Origin: Ilex aquifolium
Lineage: Eukaryota > Streptophyta > Magnoliopsida > Aquifoliales > Aquifoliaceae
Direction of reading: 5' to 3'
Length of the DNA: 64,000 nucleotides
NCBI GenBank assembly: GCA_951799425.1
Contig: OX637402.1
Span: 25,103,492-25,167,491 of the forward strand
This document shows, piece by piece, positions 23,601 to 35,821 of the stretch. Numbering within the stretch: the first letter of the stretch is position 1; each line of letters begins with the position of its first letter. The position numbers and the translations under genes are program-made. The notes below the pieces were generated by a model. The model did no database searches, was not told the DNA's origin, and saw only the letters and a list, made by a program, of their open reading frames with translations.

Positions 23601-26351
23601 TATGTCATGACACTTACACATCAATGAACAAAAAAAATACATATAAAAATTCCAATTCAGATGAGAAACAAATAATTAGTATGCTGTACACCAAATGATT
23701 AGCAGGTATGGCAATGGAATGGATGAATCACGACTATCAATCAAAGATAATAAGTATCAATGATTAGCTAGCATCCCCACTTCATAGCTCACCTATTCTT
23801 GATTCTAATTTTAGATATTCTGAAGCGCCTCATTCACGAGCTACGTTTATAAATTATTGTTTCTACATTACATCCCATCCAAGTCGCGAGTTGTGGGTCA
23901 TATATTGAACAGCCCAAATTCATAATTTACACGCACAGTAGTATATACAGAGAGTTCATGATACTTCTAAAACAACAATGAACAGCTAGTTAGGCTACAA
24001 AATTTCAACCACGAAAGTTCATTTGCAATACCCGAGGCCCTTTTAGAAATAGATGCAATTTTCTCTTCCAACTCCTGCTTTTCAGAAATAAGGGCAGATG
24101 CACGGGATTGCTCCTCTGCTAATTGTTGTCGCTCCTGCTGCCTTAACAGCGACTCTTGCTGTGATTTAGACCAATAATGAGATTCAAATAAAGAAGCATC
24201 TCAGCAGCAAAACAAGAAAATGTTGATAAAGCAATCAAACCTCCAGCTGGGACTTTAAACTGGCTAGTTCCTTTTCCATAGCTTGCATGTGATCTGGAGA
24301 ATGGATCATTGAGGTTAGGGTGCTGAGTGAACCGTCCATGGCTTGCCGTTGTAACGAATTGAGTTCTGCTCTCAATGCTGCAGTGTCCTCCTCGGCCTAA
24401 AGCAAGAAGATTAATAAGCACATAGCGGCAGGCCAGCATTTAATAATTTAACACAGAAATTAGTTGCTTACTCGGTATTGTTCTTCCTCTGCTTCCTTTA
24501 AACGCTTCTTCATTGTGCGAAGCTGGGCTGAAAGATCCTCCTACACAAAATATCAGAGTTCATTGGCGAAGAAAAGAGAAGAACAAATGTGAAAGGAGAT
24601 ATAAAATATGGTAAAGTATTAAGGTGATGCGTACCCGTGCAACAACTGCCGCATCTTTTTCCATTGCAACATCCTTGAGAGCTTTTCTCAGGGATGGCAC
24701 AGTATTTCGTTCCTGCAATTTAAAGGTGAATCAGCCTATTTACATTTAAAAAACTAACTCAAAACATTTTTGTTAGTTAAACTGAACTTATTTGTAATAT
24801 GCAGCATTTTAGGTTCTGGATTAACTTAATTATATCAAAAAATGCCAACACATCAACCTAAAATTTAAGAGAAAAAACACAACTGCCAATAACTTTTATC
24901 TTTCTCAGAAAAGAATATTATACATAATTAAATGTATTCAAAGTAGAGCTGTAATTATCACATAGATAAATGGGGGAACCAAACTAACGAATCTTAAGCA
25001 TCTGATGGTACACATGTACATTACAAAATACTACTAGCAGGTAATAACCTTGTGCTGCCTAATTAAAGGTGGCGGCAAAATACATGAATAAAATCATCTC
25101 TTTATGCAAGCTTGTCCACTAAGTTATTAATTGGTGATTGGTCAAAGTCCAGTCCATTGAATCCGTCCCTCTCTTCAAGAATTACTGAATCGAGCTTCCA
25201 ATCCTAAAAAGGATATCATCAAAAACTCTGATACACAATATGCATAAAATTTAAGGCTTTTCATTTACCAGATCATTTAGACGCTTCTGTAGCATGTCAC
25301 ACTCTGTTTCTTTTGTCTGAAGCTGGAGCAAAAAGGCATAAAATACCATCAGAATTGTGCATTCATATGGAGTTGAAAATACTCATATGATGATGTATAA
25401 AGAATATCACCTTTGAAAGTAATTTCTTGTTTTCGTCATTTAGTTCGGCATTCTTCTTATGCATGTCTCTTAACTGAGATACTAAACCACCAATATCATT
25501 CTGCATTAAGGTTTCATCCAGTAGAAAATTACTCACCAGAAAAGATACCTCAAACAAACTTATATTTGACTATACTTACAAATACACAAAATGAAATGAA
25601 TACATTCATAAATTGGCCAATTTTATCACATTTACAAAAAGGAAGAACTTGTGGCTGAAGAGACCACGAACTGTCATATCTTTTTTTTAGGTTCTCATTT
25701 TTAGCATCTAATAACGAAAAGCATATCCTAAAAAATTTTCTCAATTGAATTGAGAAAAACAAAGCAATATGGATATATTTGTTCCTTTGCGTAATTTTCC
25801 AATAACAAATTTTGCAATGAGACAAAGGGTCAATAGAGAAAATTGAGAAAAATAAATAGAACTAATGAAACATTCATGGGAATGACTAAAATCAATCATC
25901 GATATTCCACCTCTGAAAGTCTACTTCCACTATCCGATTTCTTCATCCCTACAAAATCTGCGCACAACACACAAAACAAATGCAATGAATACAAATTACT
26001 AAAATAACAAGTTAAGCAAACATTTAAGAAGAAAATTCGAAACAAAAATAAAAAATGAATAAATCAAAAAACACCACTAGGGCTTGAAACTTGGCTTAGA
26101 TCTGGTCCAGATGCCGCCTTGCTTAGTCTCTCTGCCGCTCTCTTTTGTCGAATTTCTTCCAACTGGTATGATTATAAATATACGCGATACAATCAAATAA
26201 AATATAAAAGAAAATTTCGCAATAATAAAACAAATAACGCAGTCAATGACCTAGAAATCAAGAGAAATAAAACCGTAAACATGCGAAGATTTGAAGATTA
26301 TGATAAGATCTGTACCGTTCGTCGACCTAGGGTTGCGTGATGAGCATCCAT
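20663..26351 (-). CDS. Plant coiled-coil protein of unknown function, 15 exons
   Basis: Exons on the minus strand: 26351-26316, 26162-26075, 25957-25911, 25500-25411, 25322-25269, 24712-24635, 24540-24472, 24396-24241, 24158-24032, 22662-22622, 22260-22171, 22096-21992, 21344-21174, 21006-20897, 20738-20663. All are GT-AG, phases fit, and the product is 445 aa. It begins [20 protein letters not shown] and has an [19 protein letters not shown] segment. Most of the rest is predicted coiled coil rich in Glu, Lys, Gln and Leu (for example [20 protein letters not shown] and [13 protein letters not shown]). It ends with a compact conserved-looking tail ([20 protein letters not shown]). No signal peptide or membrane helix is seen. 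It resembles golgin- or myosin-tail-like proteins only in composition; I do not recognise the exact family. The many small exons with intact frame argue for a real conserved gene. Confidence 0.85.
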
Positions 26352-28332
26352 GGCAGAAGCGTAACCTGTAACAGCGACGATCGTTGAAGTTCACTTTGAA
26401 AAGAGAGAAAATGCCTGAAATTTTCACGGTACCTTGTTAACAAGAACCCAATGCTTCTCTCTATTTTGGGCCTTTTAACAATGGGAAAGACCCATCTAAA
26501 AAGCCTGAAGGTACAATGAGAAAGGTACATCTAGATTATGTGCCGAAGCTCATATGTGGTGTTTTCCATTTAAATTAACTTATTTAAAAATCATAAATTT
26601 TCCATAAATTATAATAATATTTTTAAAAGATTAATTTGTCATTGCAAAAATGTCAGATTTTGTTTTGTTTTGCTGCAAAAATAAAATTTTCTACTGAGAC
26701 CCCCAGTATTAAAATTTATTAAGGAAAGGTAAGAGAAAGTTATCACAGATGATTAAAGTAAAACCAGCTATATTTATTAAAATTATGGAAATTATTAATA
26801 TTACTCTTTTACTTTACTTTACTTTAAGGTTTATTGGCTTACAATGATTAAAAACATTAACTTACCAAAAAATTACGTAGAAACAATGATCCCAAATGTG
26901 ATAGTAAGGTAATTGGTAATGTTACTCGAAACAACAACAAAACAATATTCATAATTATCTGCGTAGGATGATGTGGCTCACTATCATTCTAAACCCATGC
27001 TTAATATATCACAATCAACTCTAATTTTTTTTTTTTTTAATTTCTCTCATTGATAAATCACCGGTCATTGTATTAGTGAAGGGTGAATTTATATACAACT
27101 CGCTAGTGCACACATGGATTATTTTGAGGATAAAATATTGAATATTAAAACTGTTCTATACGAAATCCCCCAAAAAATATTGATCAAAGCAGATCAATAA
27201 ACTTTAGAGACCCAAATAACACATTCTTTTTAAGTTACCACTTCAATTATGCTAATGAACATAAGCAAAGACATGTGACATTGAAATTTTTTATGACAAT
27301 ATACACAAGCTGAATGGAAATCAAAGTGTAAGCCAAGTCTGCCTTTTATTCTCATTTTAAGCTCTAGTTTGTCAACGCTTGACTCGTGAGCACGAGCCAT
27401 TTATCCTCTATCATTATATAAGCATCAATTATCATTTTATTCTGGAATATATTTCAAGCAACCTCCAAACACCACCCAAAGTGTTCGATTATTTCCTTTA
27501 TCGTGGAATTGGTGGCTGAAAGTATAAGTTTTTGGTAGTCTAACTCATATCATTATAAAGACAAACTAAACAAGGAAAATAAATATATCATGAAGAGTAT
27601 GTCATACACATTAAAATGAGAATTTTCTCGATGAATTCATTGGGAGAACCAAATGATCTAATGTCTATACAACTCTATTTTGGAATGATATCCAGTGGCA
27701 CCTATATTCACAAAAGCAAATAAGAGAACCTGCTGAATATGATTGTTATTCCTAGTGACCTCCTTATCATTTAAGGCAACTCTAACATGTGAATACACGT
27801 TAAACATGTCCGTGTAACATAATTATAACCTGTATAGTAGTTAGGCATGTATCATGCTTGCGTGCATGCAAATATTTCTAAATACAAGCACTTAATGTAT
27901 TAAAATTTAAGTACCAAAAGCACTATGCGACATTGGGAGGAACAAAATTTGGCTACTGCCCACACTTTGTGAGGGGAACCAATGTGGGGATAAACGGGCC
28001 AACTTGGGAGAACAACAATCTAAAGCCTATGTGGAACTTGATTACCCACCAGATGATTTAGGACTGTTAATTAATTTGGATCTAGCTAACATTGCTTTTG
28101 TTAGAGCCTATAGATAGCTAAGTTTCTTTTTCACACCAGTGAAAAAAACAAATTAGTGAATAAGAAACAACTACAACCTACAAAAAGAAAAACAACTCCA
28201 TAAAATATTTTTTTTCCCGGGGTTGTTTTTATATTGCAATATATCTGATAAGCATTTTTTTTTATTGATGGACGTTTGTAGTACTTAACTCACTCTTCTA
28301 TTTCCATCTTCAAATAATGATGCAAAATGCAG
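26352..28332. other. Intergenic AT-rich region
   Basis: The first 100 bp is the leader side of the coiled-coil gene. 26540-28330 has no recognisable coding exon or complete mobile element on either strand. A splice-acceptor-like TGCAG at 28328-28332 directly precedes the ABC transporter fragment. Confidence 0.55.
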
Positions 28333-28690
28333 GGATATGATACTATAGTAGGAAAGCGCAGAATACAGTTTCCCAGTGGACAGAAGCAGTGAGTAGCCAT
28401 TGCACGAGCTATAGTGAAAAATCCCAAAATATTACTATTAGATGAGGCTACTAGTGCACTAGATGTTAAATCAGAGAGAGTTGTGCAAGATGCATTAAAC
28501 CTAGCGATGTTTAACCGGACAACAATAGTGGTGGCACATTGGTTGTCCACAATCAACGTAATTGCTGTGGTAAAAAATTGAGTCATAGCAGAGAAAGGAA
28601 GCACCAATCTCTCATCAATATCAAAGACAGAATCTATGCCTCCTTGATTGCACTTCACATGACGCCTCCATCATCTTTGTTTTGCTTTTC
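28333..28690 (+). pseudogene. ABCB (P-glycoprotein/MDR-type) transporter fragment, last exon
   Basis: Translation gives the C-terminal nucleotide-binding domain: YDTIVG, a decayed signature (FPSGQKQ in place of LSGGQKQ), [12 protein letters not shown], an intact Walker B with [11 protein letters not shown], then ERVVQDAL and [12 protein letters not shown] (H-loop, Arg changed to Trp). It is broken by TGA stops at 28390 and 28579 and by a frameshift near 28603, after which SLINIKDRIYASLIALHMTP continues in another frame. The fragment starts at an intron-exon border (TGCAG), so it came from genomic DNA, not from a processed mRNA. No Walker A or membrane domain is nearby. Several changes fit C-to-T decay (CGA to TGA, CGG to TGG). 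Confidence 0.88.
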
Positions 28691-30402
28691 TGCTGCTTTA
28701 AGAGCAAAATTCTTTATCTATTTTTTTTAGCAATGCTATTTAGACCTAATTTTACACCCAATAAGCTCCAATGGAGTAGCTTTCCACCCTCTTGCTATAA
28801 TAATTAGGTTTCAAAATTATGTAAAAATACCATTCTCCAAACTTTTCTCCTTTAAGAATATATGACTGTATGTCAATTATGTACCCCTCCAATTTTAACT
28901 GATGTTGCTATTAGCTCCCTTATGTTTAAATTTCAACACTTTAAACCCTCTGTTTTAATACTGTTTCAATTAACTCAGCCGTTAATTTAAATTAACCGTC
29001 AAAAGTGTTTCAACATGGATCTCACGCGATCGCAATTTCTTTTAAAAGGCAAAATTTCCCTTTTTATCTTTATCTAATAAGTTATTTTCCTGTAAGATTA
29101 GGTTAGAAAAAGTTAAAATCTTACAAAGAAAATCTTCAAATCAATTTCAATCACAGAAGAACATACCCAAATCAAAAAAAAAAATCATGCAGCAGTTGAA
29201 TTATTGAATAACTTCCGACGGTTGCGAGAGAATACAAAAGAGGAAGTACCTGTTGTTGCCTTGATATTGCCACTACAATCGTGGTCTCACTGGTCTAGAA
29301 TCTGAGAAGTACTCGCCAAGAGATGGTGGTCTGGACTCTGGTGTGATGGATGGTAATAAGAGATGGAAATGAGAAGGAAGAGAAGGGAGGGAAGATCGTG
29401 AGATTGCTGGCTATGTTTACTGCAACTAGAGGAAGACCATGAGATAATGACGGAAGGAGATGATGCCGGGCTTTGAGGACTCCGGCGAGGTGACTGAGAC
29501 GTGAGAGAAACGAGTTGAGATTGCGAGTGTCGAGAGAGAGAGAGAGAAGTTCACGATTAGGGCAAAAATGCCCAAATTTTCTGGTTTTATAGGATTTGCA
29601 CTGACCCGGTTCACCGGTTTTACGGGTTGACCCGACGGGCCGGTCCGATTCTGATAACTACACCCCACAGACAAGCAACCCTCTGCCTAACGAACATCCT
29701 CCGGCGCTGAACGCTCGCTTCTCTTCTCCCTCCGGCGAAACCCCTACCCTCTGGCCAAAATAATTTTCTTCACCGCCTCCTATAAATAGGGTTCTCTCTC
29801 TCTCTCTCTCTCTCTCACATATATACATCGGTCCACCCCCCACGGTACAACTGTCGTCGCATCAAACCTACTGCTTCATACTCATTCCTTGCTGATGACG
29901 GTGGCAGACTTTTCACAAGAGCACAAACTCACGAAGATCCACATTAAAAAGCTTCTTGATATCCTAACCCTAATATTTTTTGCCCAATCTTTGAACCACT
30001 GTTTTCTTGTATTTAGAGAAGAAATAGAGAAATTGGACCAAAACCCGAACGAAAAAAGGGTTAGATGACCTATTTTTGTCATGAGCAATGTTCTTTAGAT
30101 TAAGCATATGAAATAAAGTTGTGGCTTTCCTTTTCTAAGGGCGTACTAATTTGTTTTTGCCAAATGAGAAAGTTTATGGCATTTTGTATCCTAAACTTGT
30201 CTCTACTTTTTTTTTAAAAAAAAAAAATTTCTTTGATGCTAGATTTTCTTTTATGAGTCTGAATAAAACTTATTTTATGTAAGTGAATCCCTCGCTATTT
30301 AACGTAGGCTTAAAAAATTTGAGAGAATATAGTGAAAGGGGATTTTCTTAAGCGTAAGTAACTATATTTATTTTGGCAGATAAGGCTGCAAGCTGAATTG
30401 TT
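28691..30402. other. Intergenic region with transposon remnants
   Basis: 28740-29050 resembles the outer part of MULE-like foldback elements. 29540-29680 contains CCGGTTCACCGG, GGGTTGACCCG and CGGGCCGG tracts like the end of the hAT element at 35822-36781 (both also have AAAATGCCCAAA), so it is a degenerate relative. 29790-29817 is a (CT)n microsatellite. 29830-30400 shows nothing recognisable. Confidence 0.45.
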
Positions 30403-30476
30403 GTCTGGGTGGTGTAGTCGGTTATCACGCTAATCTCACACACTAGAGGTCCCCGGTTCGAACCCGGGCTCAGACA
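30403..30476 (+). tRNA. tRNA-Val (anticodon CAC)
   Basis: 74 nt with no intron. The acceptor stem GTCTGGG pairs with CTCAGAC followed by A73. The A box is in TGGTGTAGTCGG and the B box is GGTTCGAACCC. The anticodon loop CTCACAC gives CAC. The anticodon stem CTAAT/ACTAG has one A-C mismatch at pair 30-40, where the usual plant sequence, as I recall it, has G-C. A TTTTT terminator follows at 30479-30483. Probably functional, but the mismatch leaves some doubt. Confidence 0.93.
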
Positions 30477-30500
30477 CATTTTTCCTTGCTTTCCAGTTTT

Positions 30501-30648
30501 GTTTTGGAAACTTTTGATATTAATTATCTTATATGTTCGGAATGATGCTACTTAGACTTAATTTATTGAAGAAGTTCTGTTTTGGAAACTTTTGATATTA
30601 ATTCTCTTATATGTTCGGAATGATGCTACTTGGACTTAATTTATTGAC
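30501..30648 (+). repeat. 78-bp tandem duplication just downstream of the tRNA gene
   Basis: The unit beginning GTTTTGGAAACTTTTGATAT at 30501 is repeated from 30579 with only a few changes. Each unit includes the left end of a short MITE (AATGATGCTACTT.GACTTAA), so the MITE end was duplicated after insertion. Confidence 0.85.
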
Positions 30649-30760
30649 CAGATCATTCATAACTATTAAATTGACAATAGACCTCATAATTTATTGAGAC
30701 TTGGAATCAATTAAATCAACAAATTATATTACCGAATTAGGTCCAAAAAATTTTATTATT
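30616..30760. mobile_element. Short MITE (AATAATGCT / GGACCTAATT family), copy 1
   Basis: Inverted ends: AATGATGCTACTTGGACTTA at the left and AATTAGGTCC...TTATT at the right. Same family as the copies at 32291, 42368, 54302 and 62056. Confidence 0.6.
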
Positions 30761-30959
30761 TATATTTCCAACCTTCCTATCAGATAAATCCCCTTCTGTC
30801 TCCTCATCACCTATTCAAAAAATGGGTCAAGGAATCTTATCTTATGCCAGCTATCCTATTAGGATTTGACTATGATACCCAAAAAAAAAAAAATTAGTAT
30901 AATACTTCCATTTATCTAATATGTGGACACTCCTATCATATTTATGAGTTCTTTTATTA

Positions 30960-31780
30960 GAGCATCTCCAAGAAGACTATCTAAAATAGCTACTCAAAAT
31001 ATATAAAAATATTGTATTATCTACTTCAGCTAACCACTTTTTCAAAGTCATTCCAACAACGCTATCTATTTTAGCTATCCAGTTCAACTAACTTTCAATA
31101 ATAAAATCTAAAATACTATGTAGTATGTCACGTCATCACCATTTTGATGACATCACATGCTGATGTGTTACGCCACGTTATCAAAATTTTAAATTTTTTA
31201 TTTTTATTAATAACGGTCATATTTACGACGGTCACGAAATTCAAAATTTTAAAATTTGAATTTTTCAACAGTCATATTACTAAAATGAAAGGTAAAGCAG
31301 AAGTTATTAAAGGTTTTGGTAAAATGAAAGATAAGAGAAAACCCATCAAGATCACATCCACCAAATCTAAAGAAAACCCACAAATAAAATGACATATACC
31401 CTTTAGGATAGACATTCCCAGTGACAGGGAAAACCAGAGAGGATCCAAATCGATCCTCGGTGGCCGTTGATTCGGATTGTTTGTTGATCCTTTGAGGCGG
31501 ATTGGAAGCTGAAGAACAGCTTTGTAGTGTTGCACATCACAGTCGGTTAAGCCTCAGTCGTTCGAACGAGGGAGGCAGAGAGTTGAGGGAGGCAAAGAGT
31601 TGACAGAGGCAAGGGAGGCAGAAAATCTGGCGAGGGAGAGGGGCTAGCTTGATGTTGCGACTGAAATCAAGGCTATGAGAAATAGATAGCCAGATAGCTA
31701 GCCTGTTGGAGTGGAATTTAAGGGAGAAGCTATCTAAAATAGCTAAGGGGAGGGGTTTATTGAGCCTCTTGGAGATGCTC
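30960..31780. mobile_element. Tourist/PIF-Harbinger-like MITE, TTA target duplication
   Basis: Terminal inverted repeats GAGCATCTCCAAGA at 30960 and its reverse complement ending at 31780 (14 of 15 bp over GAGCATCTCCAAGAR), flanked on both sides by TTA (30957-30959 and 31781-31783). Subterminal TATCTAAAATAGCT occurs near both ends. 821 bp, with no transposase. A 3-bp TTA duplication is typical of PIF/Harbinger. Confidence 0.8.
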
Positions 31781-31799
31781 TTACTGTTGTGGTATCTAA

Positions 31800-32035
31800 A
31801 AAATGGTAAAAATAATTACCACAACAGTGGTAAAAATATCCACAAATATAGTAAAAACACTCACAAATGCGATAAATTTTTTTTGTACCAAAGACAAGTG
31901 GTAAAAATAATTACCACAAATGTGGTAAAAACACCCACAACAATGGTAAAAATATCTATAAAAGTGATAAGTTTTTTGGTAGTAAAATGACCTAAAAAAA
32001 TTGTAAAAATACCAATTAAAATAGTAAAAATTAGA
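31800..32035 (+). repeat. Minisatellite of TGGTAAAAATA.CCACAA units
   Basis: Repeated TGGTAAAAATAATTACCAC and TGGTAAAAACACCCACAA variants at about 20-30 bp spacing, with a higher-order period near 90-110 bp. Directly follows the MITE. Non-coding. Confidence 0.75.
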
Positions 32036-32815
32036 AATACGGTACTAAATTTATTTCTTCAATACTATAGTCAAGTCCTTTTCTTTATTAAGCCTTTGAT
32101 AGCCTAATACACGGACCAAACCAGCTGATTAGTGGACAAGATAATCTTCATGGCTTGATTTTACTCAATTTTTTTACACTATAATTCTCTTATTTTTTAT
32201 CCCACTTTTATTCATTTATAATATTTCAAATTTTTTTTATTATGTCAACTGCCACATTTTGAGTTCGATTTTTTGTCCCATTTTTCTCAAAACAGTGTTA
32301 TTTATACTTAATTTATTGACATAATTCACTATAACATTTGTATCGATTGTGGATCCCATCAAACATTAAAAGTTAATGTTGATCTCCAATAAAACCACGT
32401 AATTAAATCAACAAATTATTCCAAAATTTTAAGTTCAAATAGTATTATTAAATTTTTTTTTATCAGCATTACTTGTCCTTTTCCAGTTCCATGAGAAGCA
32501 CATGCTATAACCGACCAAAGATCAATCATGGGCATCTTTCCCGTAATATATGGCTTTAATCCTTCTAAATTACGTTTAGAACTCTTTTTTTTTTTTGGGT
32601 GCTTCAACTTTTTATAAATTAAGCTTATTGTACAACCTTAATTGGCCCTAGTGATTATTATGTTGGATCTGAAAAGATAAATATACGATACACACAGCTG
32701 GCAAGCTCTCATTGTTGAACTTGGAATCTAAATTCTGGGAAGTAATCAACTGGTGATCATATGCTTATAAGAGAGAGTTCCCACAAACAGACTAGTCTTT
32801 TGAGATTCTCTGGAA
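32036..32815. other. Intergenic region with one MITE, then promoter of the small GRP
   Basis: 32291-32450 is a MITE copy. 32460-32760 shows nothing clear. TTATAAGAGAG at about 32765-32775 could be a TATA box for the 32816 reading frame. Confidence 0.45.
32291..32450. mobile_element. Short MITE of the AATAATGCT family, copy 2
   Basis: Left end AACAGTGTTATTTATACTTA and right end TAAGTTCAAATAGTATTATT form imperfect inverted repeats. Internal AATTAAATCAACAAATTAT is shared with copy 1. Confidence 0.55.
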
Positions 32816-33106
32816 ATGAAGAGCAAGAAGATGTGCTTTTGCATTCCTCGTCGTATAAGAGGAGATTCTAATCACCGGTCGGAGGTGTCTACTCGGAAAA
32901 GTAGGGGAAATGTTATTAGTACGGGTGGCGTTGATGGTCATCATGTTGGATCCGGACATGGTGGAGCTACTACTAATACTGCCGGCAACGACACTGCGGG
33001 CATGGCTGTGGTGATGATAAGCGCCGCCGCGATATCTGATATGGGTGGCAGTGCATGTGGAAGTTCTCATGGCGGCGGCGGTGGTGGTGATGGCGGGGGT
33101 GGTTGA
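32816..33106 (+). CDS. Possible small glycine-rich protein
   Basis: A 96-aa frame starting MKSKKMCFCIPRR and ending in a Gly-rich tail (GGGGGGDGGGG). The start follows a TATA-like TTATAAG about 45 bp upstream, and a transcript-like AT-rich tail follows the stop. There is no signal peptide. The basic, Cys-containing N-terminus (KSKKMCFC) could be a lipidation site, but that is speculation. GC content is higher than in the flanks. I do not recognise the family, and it could be a chance frame. Confidence 0.5.
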   Translation: MKSKKMCFCIPRRIRGDSNHRSEVSTRKSRGNVISTGGVDGHHVGSGHGGATTNTAGNDTAGMAVVMISAAAISDMGGSACGSSHGGGGGGDGGGG

Positions 33107-33293
33107 TTAAGTGATTGGTGCTTTTACGAGTTTATTTTCAATATAAGAGAGAGCCATATTTTTTTATGTTGAATAATAGTATTAGTAGTGTTGTTCTCTC
33201 CCAGAGAAACGAATCCTATATAGCTATGTTCCCTCTTTTATATAATTTTTTCATTGTGTTTGTAGTGATTTGATGTTGCTTCTTGTAATATAA

Positions 33294-33338
<45 letters not shown>

Positions 33339-33881
33339 TTCATTGTGCATCGGAGCTTGGATTGAGTGGTTTACTTTATAATGTTTCGTCGTATATATTG
33401 TTTCTCCATGATTTATGGCTATGGTTTGTGTCTATGCTATGGGCCTTGCAGCTTGACAAAATATCTATCTAATATTATAATTAGTAAATTAAATTTCAAA
33501 TACAAAAAAACATAATAATGGTCAAAATTAATTTAATTTTTATTTACTTCGACCAAATAGTATAAAATTCATCCCAATGCTAGACAATCAAATCAATACA
33601 CTCTCTGATACAATAACTTCACTAATATACACATATCTCTTTTATTTTCTTATTTTTTTCACTTTAATTTTAAATTACATAATTAAAAACAAAAAAAACA
33701 CTATATTATTATATATTTAAAATATAAATTTTATACGATCAATGTTCAAATTTTGATTTTGCAGAGTGACCGTTCCAACAAAGATACTTTGCAGTAACTC
33801 ATTTTATCAAAATTCAAACCCAGCACCCAACCTATACCTCCAAATCCATTACCGTTGATGGATGTACATTGGGGTGGGGAG
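33107..33881. other. Intergenic region with a (TA)n microsatellite
   Basis: Begins with the likely 3' UTR of the small frame. A (TA)16 tract lies at 33304-33335. The rest is AT-rich with no gene. Confidence 0.6.
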
Positions 33882-34657
33882 TAGGGATGTCAGTGGACCA
33901 AAGTGGGGACAGGGGGTGTAGTCTCCATCCCCGTACCTGCTTAAAAAAACTTTGTCCATCCCCGGTCCACCCTCGTAAACGGGTGTAGTTTTTATCCCCA
34001 TCCCTGTCTGCGGATAAATTTTTAATCCTCGTCCCCGTTTCCCCCGTACCCGCCCAAGCCCAAGCACAAGCCCAAGTTCAAGCCAACATAATCCAAATAA
34101 TCGATAGATATTAATTTCAATGTATGCATGGCGTAGAAATGATGTTAATTTCAAGACAACTACAACCCAACAACATTTGGACAAACAATTCTACTCCAAG
34201 TAGCCAAAAAAGTAACTATTAATCCATGGAGCTACTCCACAAAACTATCAAAATGATCTATCCACTGTTTTCTCTCTTTCTAGTAATTAATTAATTAATA
34301 TGATTTACAAGTTAGTGGATGCAGCAGTCAGGTCGACCTCTTCTCCTCACCAGAAATTTCCCACTATCGAAATTAATTATATGATATTCTTTTTTTATTA
34401 TATTATAATATAATAATGAGGATCATTATCATTCTTGCTTCGGGACCATCAAATAATAATGATGATCTTTAATTATATATATATATAACGGGTACATCGG
34501 GGGGGTAAGAGTAAGTCTATCCCCGCCTTCATCCTCGTATGGGTTTATACGGGTATTCCTGTATACGTCCACTGTCGAATATGTATGGTCCATCCCCAGT
34601 CCAAACGGGGTGGATTTAGACGAATACCCGTTTTTCTCCGGTCCACTGCCATCCCTA
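33882..34657. mobile_element. Non-autonomous hAT-like element, 776 bp
   Basis: Inverted ends TAGGGATGTCAGTGGACC (33882) and GGTCCACTGCCATCCCTA (ending 34657) match at 17 of 18 positions. Flanks GTGGGGAG (33874-33881) and ATGAGGAG (34658-34665) are an 8-bp target duplication with two changes. Subterminal CCCCATCCCCG/CCCGT tracts are typical of plant hAT MITEs. No transposase. Open frames here are by-products of the GC-rich ends. Confidence 0.75.
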
Positions 34658-34665
34658 ATGAGGAG

Positions 34666-35277
34666 CCGTCCATTACAACTTTTTGAGCTTTTTATTTGGA
34701 AGACCTATTAGTATTACTGTGAAAATTGGTGTGCCAAAAGAAACTTTGAGGGATATGATATGATTCTTTCCTTAGTTTTTTTTGTTAGTATTAATTGGTT
34801 GACTTTTGATTGAAAAAATAGCGGAAGTTAACAGAAAAGTCACATTATAATACTTTTGATACATTAAATATATAATGTGAGAAATTTAATATTTAAGAAT
34901 ACAAAATATAAAACCTAAAATCTTTCGAGGTGCAAAATATAAGAAAACCTTTTTCTTAATGCCTCTGTGTGTTTGCGTGTGAGTGAAATCCTTTCCCTCT
35001 TTTTTCTTCTAGTTTTTTGTGAGCGAGATAATATTGAATGGTACAGTTAATCATCGTCAAATGTTGTAAACTAATAATTATAAATAATCATATATGACTA
35101 GTGAATCCTACTAAATTGTATAACCATCAGTAATTTTTACATTCAAAACTATCATGTAGGATTAGTAGAATTCACTTATCCTATTTATTTGTTTATTATT
35201 AATAGGTTACACCACTTAATAGGTTACACCACGGGGTGGTGATTACATGGTGCAACATTTAGATTGAATTTTTACTA
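34666..35277. other. Intergenic AT-rich DNA
   Basis: No gene or complete element is seen. A 15-bp tandem pair (AATAGGTTACACCACTT / AATAGGTTACACCACGG) lies at about 35201-35234. Confidence 0.5.
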
Positions 35278-35821
35278 GGATAACTCTCCTTAATACTCCC
35301 TAAATCACAACTTTTATTTTAAATTGTTCCTTCAACTTTTAATTATCTCAATTTATCCCTTAAACTATATAATTATCTCAATTTATCCCATAAACCATAT
35401 AATTTAAGACATCTTCTGATAAGATTAACCGATAAATACGACATATTTTGTTAAAATTAACTGTTAAATGAGAGATTTTATTAAGATTAATTTGTGTAAT
35501 TTAATAGTTAATCTTAATGGAAGGAACGATTAAAATAAATTATATTATTTAAGGGATAAATTGGAACATTTAAAAGTTTAGGGACAATTTTAATTAGGGT
35601 AAATTACATTCAGATTCCTTGAATATTGTCATTAGAACACACATACCCCTTCAAGTAAGACATATTACATTAACACCCCTCAAAGTTTGTACACGTGTAA
35701 TACATAGATCACTACCATTAACTATCATTTGAAACACCGTCAACATTTGATTGTCACTGTATTTTAAGAATTTAATTCCCAAAATACCCTTATAAAATTA
35801 ATTAGTACTAACCCACTTAAT

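Noticed and set aside
33849..34184. 111-aa open frame on the minus strand
   Set aside because: Lies across the left end of the hAT-like element; no motif.
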